Source of the DNA: Brevundimonas lutea | GTDB lineage: Bacteria > Pseudomonadota > Alphaproteobacteria > Caulobacterales > Caulobacteraceae | Assembly: GCF_003704105.1 (NCBI RefSeq) | Contig: NZ_QUOQ01000002.1 | Coordinates: 682,001-746,000 of the forward strand | DNA length: 64,000 nt | Reading direction: 5' to 3' | Part shown: positions 50,432 through 57,745 of the stretch, one piece after another | Layout of the letters: every line of letters starts with the position of its first letter | Position numbering within the stretch: the first letter of the stretch is position 1 | Made by a program: the position numbers and the translations under genes | Notes under the pieces: model-generated | What the model saw: the letters and a program-made list of their open reading frames with translations, nothing else | What the model was told of the DNA's origin: nothing | Databases searched by the model: none

Positions 50432-50887
50432 TCAGGCCCCGTTGTGGCGGCCGAAGACGGTGGCCTTGCCGCTGCGGTCGATCAGCAGGGTGACATAGGG
50501 TTCGCGTCCCGCCGCCTCCATGCCGGGCGATCCGGCGGGCATCCCGGGCGCGGCGAGCGCCACGGCCCGTGGTCGCTCACGCAGCAGCCGCGCGACATCG
50601 GCGGCCGGCACATGGCCCTCGATGGCGTAGGCGCCGACCACGGCCGTGTGGCATCCGGCGTAGCGATCCGGCACGCCGTGGCGGGCGCGGATCGGGGCGA
50701 GATCGTCGCGCTCGATCACCTCGACGGTCCAACCGGCGCCGCGCATGTGCGCGACCCAGCCGTCGCAGCATCCGCACCACGGCGTCTTGTAGGCGGTCAT
50801 GCGACGGTCCTGGGCCGACACCGGCCCTGCGGCGATCGCGGCGGCGACACCCCCCAGAATGGTGCGCCGGGTCTGGGCGGCGATCAT
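50432..50887 (-). CDS. DUF411 metal-binding protein
   Basis: A 151-aa periplasmic protein (signal peptide to GPVSAQ) with the DUF411 motifs KTPWCGCCDGWV, HGVPDRYAGCHTAVVGAYAIEGHVPA and VALAAPGMPAGSPGM. These proteins occur in copper and silver resistance operons and probably bind Cu(I). The ATG overlaps the stop of the CopC-like gene, so it is co-translated. Confidence 0.88.
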   Translation of the reverse strand: MIAAQTRRTILGGVAAAIAAGPVSAQDRRMTAYKTPWCGCCDGWVAHMRGAGWTVEVIERDDLAPIRARHGVPDRYAGCHTAVVGAYAIEGHVPAADVARLLRERPRAVALAAPGMPAGSPGMEAAGREPYVTLLIDRSGKATVFGRHNGA

Positions 50888-51348
50888 CAGTGCACCATGA
50901 AGCGCACCGCGCCCGTCATCTGGTGACCGTCCGCGCCCTCGGCGGTCCAGTTCAGGACATAGTTGCCGGGCGTCAGCGTCGGCAGGTCGGCGGAGACCCG
51001 CGTGGTGGCGGCGGCTGCGACGACCGGCACCGACACGGCGGTCTGGCCCTCGGCGGTCACGGTGACGGCCTTCAGGGTCATGGCGTGGGGGAAGGTGGCG
51101 GTGAACCAGTCGGGCGAGCCATTGGTCATGTCGCCGTCCGCCGGGCTGGTGACGACGCCGTGGTCAGCATGGTCGGCGGACGCCGTCTGGCCATGGGCCG
51201 CATGGGCTTGCTGCGACCCGTGCGCGGCGTGCCCGGCCTGGGCCTCCTGCCCCATCTCGCCGCAGCAGCAGCATGCCGCAGCAGCCTGGGCAAGGCTTGG
51301 GGCCGCCAGAGCCAGGGTCAGGACGAGGGCGGGGATGATCTTGCGCAT
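50887..51348 (-). CDS. CopC-domain periplasmic protein with Cys/His-rich N-terminus
   Basis: A 153-aa exported protein. After the signal peptide comes ACCCCGEMGQ and a His-rich linker (GHAAHGSQQAHAAHG), then a short CopC-like beta domain (TFPHAMTLKAVTVTAEGQTAV, LTPGNYVLNWTAEGADGHQMTGAVRFMV) that ends like CopC. The Cys cluster and His repeats point to metal binding. It is followed by DUF411 and preceded by copB. Confidence 0.8.
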   Translation of the reverse strand: MRKIIPALVLTLALAAPSLAQAAAACCCCGEMGQEAQAGHAAHGSQQAHAAHGQTASADHADHGVVTSPADGDMTNGSPDWFTATFPHAMTLKAVTVTAEGQTAVSVPVVAAAATTRVSADLPTLTPGNYVLNWTAEGADGHQMTGAVRFMVH

Positions 51349-51360
51349 GGACGGTGCTCC

Positions 51361-52437
51361 TCAGAACCAGGCCTTCAGGCCGATGACGAAACGGGTCTGT
51401 TCGGGGTCGCCGCCCGCCGCACGCGTGAAATCGGCGGTGTCGCCGAGCTCGCGAGTCCACTCCACGCCCACATAGGGCGCGAACTCCTTGGCGATTTCAT
51501 AGCGCAGACGCAGGCCCGCCTCCACGTGGGTCAGGCCCGATCCCAGACCCAGTTCGGGAACGTCGGCGGCCGAGGCCTCGACCTCGACGCGCGGTTGCAG
51601 GATCAGGCGCTGGGTGATGCGCTGATCGTATTCGGCCTCGACCCGCGCGGTCAGGTCGCCTTCGGTCGACAGGAAGGCGGCCGCGTCGACCTCCCACCAG
51701 TAGGGCGCCAGGCCCTGGAAGCCGAGCACCAGGTGGGTCGGGGTCTCGTCGCCCTCGCCGAAGTCCTGGCGCACGCCCGCCTGGACGTCCCAGAAGGGCG
51801 AGATGGCGCGGCTGTACAGGGCCTGGACCTCGCCCTCGATCTCGCCGTCGAAGTCTCCCTCGGCCTCGGACTTCCACCAGAAGCGGTTGATGTCGCCGCC
51901 GGTCCAGCCCGCGACGTCCCAGGTCCAGCCTTCCTCGCCGTCGCCGAAGCCGACCTCCAGGCGGTCGACGATGACGGCGGTGGCGCGCACGTCGCCGTTC
52001 TCGCGCCTCAGGCCTTCGCGGGCGCCGGCCATCCGGTCCGCTCCCCAGAGGGCGTCGGCGGCATGGGCCGGACCCGACAGGGCGGCGTGTGGCAGGGGCG
52101 GCTGGCGCGGACGGCCTTCGTCGTCCGCGCTGGTGGGCACGTCGGGCGGGCCGCTCGCCGCGTGGGCGCCCATGTCGTGACCCGCGTGGGCATCGGCCTG
52201 GGCGGGCATCGCATGACCGGCGTGAGCATCGCCGGCCTGAGACGGCGCGCCCATGTCGTGCCCGGCGTGCGGATTCGGTGCTGGCGAGGCGGGGGGCATG
52301 GTGTGACCCGCGTGCGGGTCAGCCGTCGGTGCCTCAGCTGGCCTCGGCGGCGGAGCCGTGTGCTGGCTGTGATCCTGGGCGGTCGCGGCTCCGGCGGCCA
52401 GCAGCAGGGGTGCGAGGGCGGCTGTCAGGCGGATCAT
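51361..52437 (-). CDS. copB: Outer-membrane copper resistance protein CopB
   Basis: A 358-aa protein: signal peptide, a His/Met-rich metal-binding stretch (repeated HAGHDMG and HAGHTM units, residues 40-90) and a C-terminal beta-barrel (VGFGDGEEGWTWDVAGWTGGDINRFWWKSEAEGD through GLKAWF). With CopA it binds excess copper in the periplasm and outer membrane. Its start overlaps the copA stop by 4 bp. Confidence 0.93.
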   Translation of the reverse strand: MIRLTAALAPLLLAAGAATAQDHSQHTAPPPRPAEAPTADPHAGHTMPPASPAPNPHAGHDMGAPSQAGDAHAGHAMPAQADAHAGHDMGAHAASGPPDVPTSADDEGRPRQPPLPHAALSGPAHAADALWGADRMAGAREGLRRENGDVRATAVIVDRLEVGFGDGEEGWTWDVAGWTGGDINRFWWKSEAEGDFDGEIEGEVQALYSRAISPFWDVQAGVRQDFGEGDETPTHLVLGFQGLAPYWWEVDAAAFLSTEGDLTARVEAEYDQRITQRLILQPRVEVEASAADVPELGLGSGLTHVEAGLRLRYEIAKEFAPYVGVEWTRELGDTADFTRAAGGDPEQTRFVIGLKAWF

Positions 52438-54239
52438 GACGCCGCTCCATCCAGAGGGCGGACGGTGACGACGTTGAACATGCCCGCGTGCATGTGCATC
52501 AGCATGTGGCAGTGGAAGGCCCAGTCACCGGGCGCATCTGCGGTCAGGTCGAAAGTCACCTTGGACCCCGACGCGACATTGACCGTGTGCTTCAGCGGCT
52601 GATGCCCGGCCGGGCCGCCCGTCACCAGTTCGAAGAAGTGACCGTGCAGGTGGATCGGATGCGCCATCATGGTGTCGTTGACCAGGGTCACCCGCACCCG
52701 CTCGTTCCGCTCGAAGCGGATCGGCTCGACGATCTCGGAGAACTTGCGGCCATCGAAGCCCCACATGAACCGTTCCATATTGCCGGTCAGGTGGATTTCC
52801 ATCGCGCGGGACGGCGGCCTCTGGTCCCTGTTGGGAGCCAGGGACACGAGGTCGGTGTAGACCAGCACCCGGTGCGGGACATCCTCCAGCCCCATGGGCC
52901 GTTCGCCCAGGCGGTTGGCCGGGTCCGGGGAGATCATGTCCACCCCGACGCCGACCGCCATGCCGGCCGGAGCGTTGTCCGGATTGCGCATGTCGTGATC
53001 CATGCCGCCATGCCCCATTGTGGCGTGATCGTTCGGCGCGACGACGGGCTCCCCGTGACCCATGGCGGCGTGATCCATGCCGCCGTGACCCATGGCCGAG
53101 TGGTCCATCCCCGTCATGCCCCCCATACCCATGTCGCGCATGGTCAGGGTCGGAACCTCGCGCAGCGGCGGAACCTCGGCGGTCATGCCCAGACGGGGCG
53201 CCAGCGTCGCCCGCGCCATGCCGGAGCGATCCACGGACTCGGCGACGAGGGTGTAGGCGCGGTCCTCGTTCGGGCGAACGATGACGTCATAGGTCTCGGC
53301 GACCGAAATCTGGAACTCGTCGGTCTCGACCGGGCGCACGTTCTCGCCGTCGGCGTTGACGACGGTCATGGCCAGGCCGGGGATGCGGACGTTGAAGATC
53401 GACATGGCCGAGGCGTTGATGACGCGCAGACGCACGCGCTCGCCGACCCGGAACAGGCCGGTCCAATTCTCGGCCGGGCCATGGCCGTTGACCAGATAGG
53501 TGTAGGTCGTGCCGTTGACGTCGGCGATGTCGCGCGGATCCATCCGCATCCGGCCCCACATCTGGCGGTCGGCCAGCGACATGCCGTCCTCGCCCGAGAT
53601 CAGACCGGACAGGGTGGTGCGCGACCGGTTGAAATAGCCGGGACTCTTCTTCAGCCGGTCCAGAATTTCGTGGGGATGAAGGAAGCTCCAGTCCGACAGG
53701 ACGATCACATGCTCGCGGTCGTAGGCCACGGGATCGGCCCCCGCGGGGTCGATGATCAGCGGCCCGTAGTGGCCCATCGCCTCCTGGAGGTTGGAGTGGC
53801 TGTGATACCAGAAGGTCCCAGACTGGATGACCGGAAACTCATACTGGAACGTCTCGCCCGGTCGTATGCCCGGGAAGCTGACGCCCGGCACGCCGTCCAT
53901 ATGGAAGGGCAGCAGCACGCCGTGCCAGTGGATCGAGGTGTCCTCGTCCAGGGTGTTGGCGACTGAGAGCCGTGCGGGCTGACCTTCGCGCAGGCGGATC
54001 AGGGGCGCGGGCAGGGTGCCGTTGACCGTGATGGCATGGCCGGTGCGACCGCCCACAGCGAAGGGCGAATGACCGACGCTGAGCCGGACGTCGGGACCTT
54101 CCAGTGTCGGCAGATCGGCGCGCAGGCCAGGCGAGCCGGTCTGGGCCCAGGCGGGCAGCAGGCCCTGCGCGGCCAGCAGCCCCGCGCCGCCGGCGAAGCC
54201 ACGCAGGAGCGCGCGGCGGTCAGTCTGTAGGGAGGTCAT
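52434..54239 (-). CDS. copA: Multicopper oxidase CopA (copper resistance)
   Basis: A 601-aa Tat-exported oxidase (signal TDRRALLRGFAGGAGLL). Copper ligands are visible in four motifs: SIHWHGVLLP, FWYHSHSNLQ, HPIHLHGHFFEL and HCHMLMHMHAGM. A Met/His-rich insert (DMGMGGMTGMDHSAMGHGG, about 365-430) binds extra Cu. It oxidises Cu(I) to the less toxic Cu(II) in the periplasm. It heads the copA-copB operon. Confidence 0.95.
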   Translation of the reverse strand: MTSLQTDRRALLRGFAGGAGLLAAQGLLPAWAQTGSPGLRADLPTLEGPDVRLSVGHSPFAVGGRTGHAITVNGTLPAPLIRLREGQPARLSVANTLDEDTSIHWHGVLLPFHMDGVPGVSFPGIRPGETFQYEFPVIQSGTFWYHSHSNLQEAMGHYGPLIIDPAGADPVAYDREHVIVLSDWSFLHPHEILDRLKKSPGYFNRSRTTLSGLISGEDGMSLADRQMWGRMRMDPRDIADVNGTTYTYLVNGHGPAENWTGLFRVGERVRLRVINASAMSIFNVRIPGLAMTVVNADGENVRPVETDEFQISVAETYDVIVRPNEDRAYTLVAESVDRSGMARATLAPRLGMTAEVPPLREVPTLTMRDMGMGGMTGMDHSAMGHGGMDHAAMGHGEPVVAPNDHATMGHGGMDHDMRNPDNAPAGMAVGVGVDMISPDPANRLGERPMGLEDVPHRVLVYTDLVSLAPNRDQRPPSRAMEIHLTGNMERFMWGFDGRKFSEIVEPIRFERNERVRVTLVNDTMMAHPIHLHGHFFELVTGGPAGHQPLKHTVNVASGSKVTFDLTADAPGDWAFHCHMLMHMHAGMFNVVTVRPLDGAAS

Positions 54240-54318
54240 GCGTCAGGTTCAGCCTGTCTGTCTGATCCGACTTACGCCGTTGTCGAGCCCGACCCTCGCG
54301 ACAGCTGGTCGCAGGGGC

Positions 54319-54876
54319 TCAATCAAAGGGGCCAATCCGATCCAGCAAGGCCCTGCGCGCTCGCGCGATCCGCAGCTCGACCGCCTTGGGCGAGAGGCCC
54401 AGGATCTCGCCGATCTCGGCATGCGACCGGCCTTCGAGGACCGCCAGCATAAGCGGCGCGCGCTGACCGCCGGGCAGGTCGGCGAGCGCGCGGTTCAGCC
54501 GTTCGAGACGCCGCCGCTCATCCACGCGGACATCCGCGCCCGGCGCCGGGTCGCCGACCGCCATGGCCTGAGGCGCGTCTAGTCCCATCACGCCCCGCAC
54601 CATTCGCCGCACCCGGCGACGGCGGCTCCAGTCTCGGCATTTGTTGAGGGCGATGGTCCGCAACCAGGCCCCGAAAGGCCGCGCCGGGTCATAGCGGCGT
54701 ATCGACAGCCAGGCGGCGGCGTAGCTTTCCTGGACAAGGTCCAGCGCTTCGTCGGGGTCGCCGACATAGCGGGCGACGAAGCGATGCAGGTCGCCCTTGG
54801 TGGCGGTCATGAGGCGCGAAAACGCCGCCCGGTCTCCCTGGGCGGCCTTGGCTTCCTCGGTGTCGCCCGCCCCCAC
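54319..54876 (-). CDS. ECF sigma factor of a CnrYXH-like system
   Basis: A 185-aa ECF sigma: region 2 (ATKGDLHRFVARYVGDPDEALDLVQESYAAAWLSIRRYD) and region 4 (LPGGQRAPLMLAVLEGRSHAEIGEILGLSPKAVELRIARARRAL). It is the third gene after a small membrane anti-sigma and a CnrX-like sensor, the order of cnrYXH. It likely drives the adjacent copper genes and perhaps efflux genes elsewhere. Confidence 0.88.
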   Translation of the reverse strand: MGAGDTEEAKAAQGDRAAFSRLMTATKGDLHRFVARYVGDPDEALDLVQESYAAAWLSIRRYDPARPFGAWLRTIALNKCRDWSRRRRVRRMVRGVMGLDAPQAMAVGDPAPGADVRVDERRRLERLNRALADLPGGQRAPLMLAVLEGRSHAEIGEILGLSPKAVELRIARARRALLDRIGPFD

Positions 54877-54883
54877 GCTCGCG

Positions 54884-55321
54884 TCAGTCGGCGTCGGCGC
54901 GCAGGGTCTCGGCCACGGCGCGGTCGAACACTTCCGCCTGTTCAGGCGTCAGCACGGCGCGCATCTCGAACACATGGCGGATCGTGGCCATCTGGAGATC
55001 GCCCATGGCCGCATGGAAGTGATCGACGGCGGCCTGGACCTCGGGCGTGTCGCCCCGGCTCTGGGCGATGGCCGCGGACAGTTCCGCATTGGCCTCGCGC
55101 ACCTCGGCCTCCAGGGGCGCGCGGCGCGCGGCGAAGGCGTCTTCGATCTCGTCCAGGCGCCGATCCTGCTCCGGGCTGAGATCAAGCCGGTCGTGAACGA
55201 TCTGGTGGAGGTCAGTGGGCCTGTCCTGACGCGCCTGCAGGGTCATCGCGCCCCAGGCGGCGGCGGCCCCGACGGCGGCGGCCATGACGGCGGTGGTCAG
55301 GGTGGATTTCAGCCCGCTCAT
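54884..55321 (-). CDS. CnrX-like periplasmic metal sensor
   Basis: A 145-aa protein with an N-terminal membrane anchor (about residues 9-28) and a helical hairpin domain of the CnrX/ZraP group. Residues H39, H43, E60, H116 and M120 keep the exact spacing of the CnrX Ni/Co site (H42, H46, E63, H119, M123, all offset by 3). Metal binding should release the anti-sigma and free the ECF factor. Its start overlaps the upstream stop by 4 bp. Confidence 0.85.
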   Translation of the reverse strand: MSGLKSTLTTAVMAAAVGAAAAWGAMTLQARQDRPTDLHQIVHDRLDLSPEQDRRLDEIEDAFAARRAPLEAEVREANAELSAAIAQSRGDTPEVQAAVDHFHAAMGDLQMATIRHVFEMRAVLTPEQAEVFDRAVAETLRADAD

Positions 55322-55593
55322 CCCAGGGCGCTCCGGACATCGAGAGGCGTCGCGGCCATGCGCGGGCTGAAGATCGACAGTTCGCTCGGGGTCGTCTGGA
55401 GGTCGGGCGCCGTCACCCCGCCCGCGACCCCGCCGATGACCGCCGCGGCTCCGAGGGCGGCGAGGCGCACGGTCCGCTCGCGAGCCTTCGACCGCGCCTG
55501 GTCGACCCGGGACCACACGCCGTCTTCCAGGCCGTCCAGCGCGAGGACGGCGTCCTGCGAGCCGCGCACGATGAGGGTGTCCAGATCGGTCAT
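55318..55593 (-). CDS. CnrY-like membrane anti-sigma factor
   Basis: A 91-aa protein with a cytoplasmic N-terminus (LDTLIVRGSQDAVLALDGLEDGVWSRVDQARSKA), one TM helix (LAALGAAAVIGGVAGGV) and a short periplasmic tail. Size, topology and position as first gene of the set match CnrY, which holds the sigma factor until CnrX senses metal. Sequence identity to CnrY is not obvious by eye. ATG 55593. Confidence 0.7.
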   Translation of the reverse strand: MTDLDTLIVRGSQDAVLALDGLEDGVWSRVDQARSKARERTVRLAALGAAAVIGGVAGGVTAPDLQTTPSELSIFSPRMAATPLDVRSALG

Positions 55594-55712
55594 GCCGAAC
55601 GTCTCCAACTAACCCAGTTCCCTACGCGGCGATCTCGCCACACCCTCGTGAGGGGGCGCTTCACAGCCAGCGTAGGGGGAGCATAATCCGATCCGTCATC
55701 CAGGAGTCGTCG

Positions 55713-56192
55713 ATGAAGCGCCTGATCCTTGCCGCAGCTCTCGCCCTCTCGGCGCCCGCCGCCGTGGCGCACGACGGTCCTGGCTCAACAGGTTCGGTCC
55801 AAAGGGTGAGTGACGCGGCGGCCCCGGCGGTCGCGGTGGTGGACGCCTTCCACGCCGCCCTCGGATCCGGCGATCCCGAGGCGGTGATGTCCCTGTTGAC
55901 CGAGGACGTCATGGTTCTGGAGGAGGGTGGGGCCGAGCGGTCGCGAGACGAATACGCCGGCCATCACCTGCCCGCCGACATGACCTTCGCCGCCGCCACG
56001 ACCGCCGAGGTCACGCGTCGGGCCGCCTGGGTCGAGGGCGATGTCGCCTGGGTGCTGACCGAGGGCCGCACGGTCGGCGCGTTCAACGGGCGGCCCGTCG
56101 CTCGTCTGACCGCCGAGACCATGATCCTGCACCGCGACGGCGACGTCTGGCGCATTCGCCATATCCACTGGTCCTCGCGCGCGCCGGCCTGA
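55713..56192 (+). CDS. Exported SnoaL/DUF4440-like protein
   Basis: A 159-aa periplasmic protein: signal peptide to AAVAHD, then the NTF2-like fold (VVDAFHAALGSGDPEAVMSLLTEDVMVLEEGGAERSRDEY, HRDGDVWRIRHIHWSSR). Such proteins are frequent in copper islands of Caulobacterales and Sphingomonads. Role unknown. It diverges from the CnrYXH-like set. Confidence 0.82.
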   Translation: MKRLILAAALALSAPAAVAHDGPGSTGSVQRVSDAAAPAVAVVDAFHAALGSGDPEAVMSLLTEDVMVLEEGGAERSRDEYAGHHLPADMTFAAATTAEVTRRAAWVEGDVAWVLTEGRTVGAFNGRPVARLTAETMILHRDGDVWRIRHIHWSSRAPA

Positions 56193-56195
56193 CCC

Positions 56196-57101
56196 TCACA
56201 TGGAGGCGGGCGGCGCCTGGACGCCCATCGCCGCGACCAGACCGAGCAAGGCGACGCCCGCCGCCAGCTCGACGCCGATGCTGATCCGCAGGCGTGTGAG
56301 GGGAGGCGCCGGCGCCCCGCGCGCGACAGCGTCGGCCAGGGCCGGCGTCAGCGTGAAGCGATTATGTGCGGCCAGACCCAGCATCAGGCCAAACAGCGCC
56401 AGCTTGGCGAGCAGCAGCAGGCCCCAGGTGGAAGTGGCGATGCGCGCGACGCCGTCCGAGCCCACCAGGAAAGCCGTGTTGATCAATCCCGTGATCACCA
56501 GCGCCACGACAGCGGCCGTGCCGATGTTGGCGAAGCCCGCCAGGGATCGGGCCAGGGTGTCCGACGGGGTTCGCGACACCCGCAAGAGCATGAGGCAGAA
56601 CCCGGCCAGGGCGCCCAGCCAAAGGGCGGCGCCGAGGGCATGGACGATGTCGGCGATGAGATGAACCCATCCGAACGCGCCGCCGCTGGCTGCGCCGTGG
56701 CCGCTCCAGGCGAAGCTGGCCGTGGCTCCGGCGAAGGCGAGGACAGCCAGTGTCCGCGTGACCGTCGGGCTCCGCCCGAACGCCAGAAGGGCGCTGCCCA
56801 CCACGGCGAGCGCGGCGCGGGCGATATGAGCCATGCCGAGACCGGTCGATTGAATGACGTAGCCGATCGCCGCCGCATCCAGCCCCGCCGCCCAGCCGCC
56901 CGCCATCATGGCCGTTTGGGCGAGTAGCCCGCCGACCGCGCCGGCCGCCAGAGCCAGCCCGGCGAAGACGGCGACCCTAGTCGAGGCTCCCGTCGGGCGG
57001 GCGTCCGGGGCGTAGGTCTGAAAGAACGGCAATCCCAGCGCCACGACCGCCGCAGAGACCTGCAGCCACCGAAGGGCGACCACGGTCAGGTCGATCGGCA
57101 C
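56196..57101 (-). CDS. copD: Copper resistance protein CopD
   Basis: A 301-aa inner-membrane protein with eight or nine TM helices. Conserved CopD features include MAHIARAALAVVG, WSGHGA, HLIADIVHALGAALWLGALAGFCLML and LAAHNRFTLTPAL. It imports copper from the periplasm together with CopC. It begins 1 base after the copC stop. Confidence 0.92.
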   Translation of the reverse strand: MPIDLTVVALRWLQVSAAVVALGLPFFQTYAPDARPTGASTRVAVFAGLALAAGAVGGLLAQTAMMAGGWAAGLDAAAIGYVIQSTGLGMAHIARAALAVVGSALLAFGRSPTVTRTLAVLAFAGATASFAWSGHGAASGGAFGWVHLIADIVHALGAALWLGALAGFCLMLLRVSRTPSDTLARSLAGFANIGTAAVVALVITGLINTAFLVGSDGVARIATSTWGLLLLAKLALFGLMLGLAAHNRFTLTPALADAVARGAPAPPLTRLRISIGVELAAGVALLGLVAAMGVQAPPASM

Positions 57102-57102
57102 G

Positions 57103-57456
57103 TCAGCGGACGGTGAAGCTGTAGGTTCCCGTCATGCGGTGACCGTCGGCCGCGGCGATGGCCCAGGTCACCCGATAGGTCCCGGCGGTGAGGGGCGCGG
57201 GGAACGATCCGGCCAGCGTCTTGCCGTCCTGCGACACCGCCTTGGTGACGGGCACCGGACGACCCCGTCCGTCCTCGACCTCGACGCTGGAGAAGGGCGC
57301 CGCGAACCGCTCACTGAACGTCAGGCTGAGCCCCCGGGGCGCGGTGACGGTCGCGCCATCGCCGGGGGTCGCGGAGACGAGTCTGGCATGGGCCAGCGCC
57401 GGAGGCGCGCCGAGAGCCACGGCCGAGGCGATGACGAACGGTAGGATCCGGTTCAT
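57103..57456 (-). CDS. copC: Periplasmic copper chaperone CopC
   Basis: A 117-aa protein with signal peptide to PALAHA. The mature N-terminal His (AHARLVSATPGDGATV) and the C-terminal TWAIAAADGHRMTGTYSFTVR supply the Cu(II) site; the Met-rich Cu(I) loop of the Pseudomonas type is absent. It carries copper to CopD. ATG 57456 starts the signal peptide. Confidence 0.93.
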   Translation of the reverse strand: MNRILPFVIASAVALGAPPALAHARLVSATPGDGATVTAPRGLSLTFSERFAAPFSSVEVEDGRGRPVPVTKAVSQDGKTLAGSFPAPLTAGTYRVTWAIAAADGHRMTGTYSFTVR

Positions 57457-57745
57457 GGGCAACTCCTTCAGTGCTGTCATCTACGCCTGCTCCGTGATCA
57501 TCCCTCATGGGGAAGGCGAGGGCGCTTTGGCCAGATCATGATCGAGGCCTGGCCCTGGAACATGCAAGCTTCTCATCACGCATCGGAAGCGGACCTTCCA
57601 GACCAAAGTAAGGGATCCGGGAGGCAATTGGGCTTCTCCACCTATAGAAAGCTTAGACCTAGCCAGCTGTGATGCGGTTGGGTATCCGCTCGGGTCTTCC
57701 AAACGAACCGAGCGACGCCCTCGTCGACCGTCCGCGTTAGCGGTC

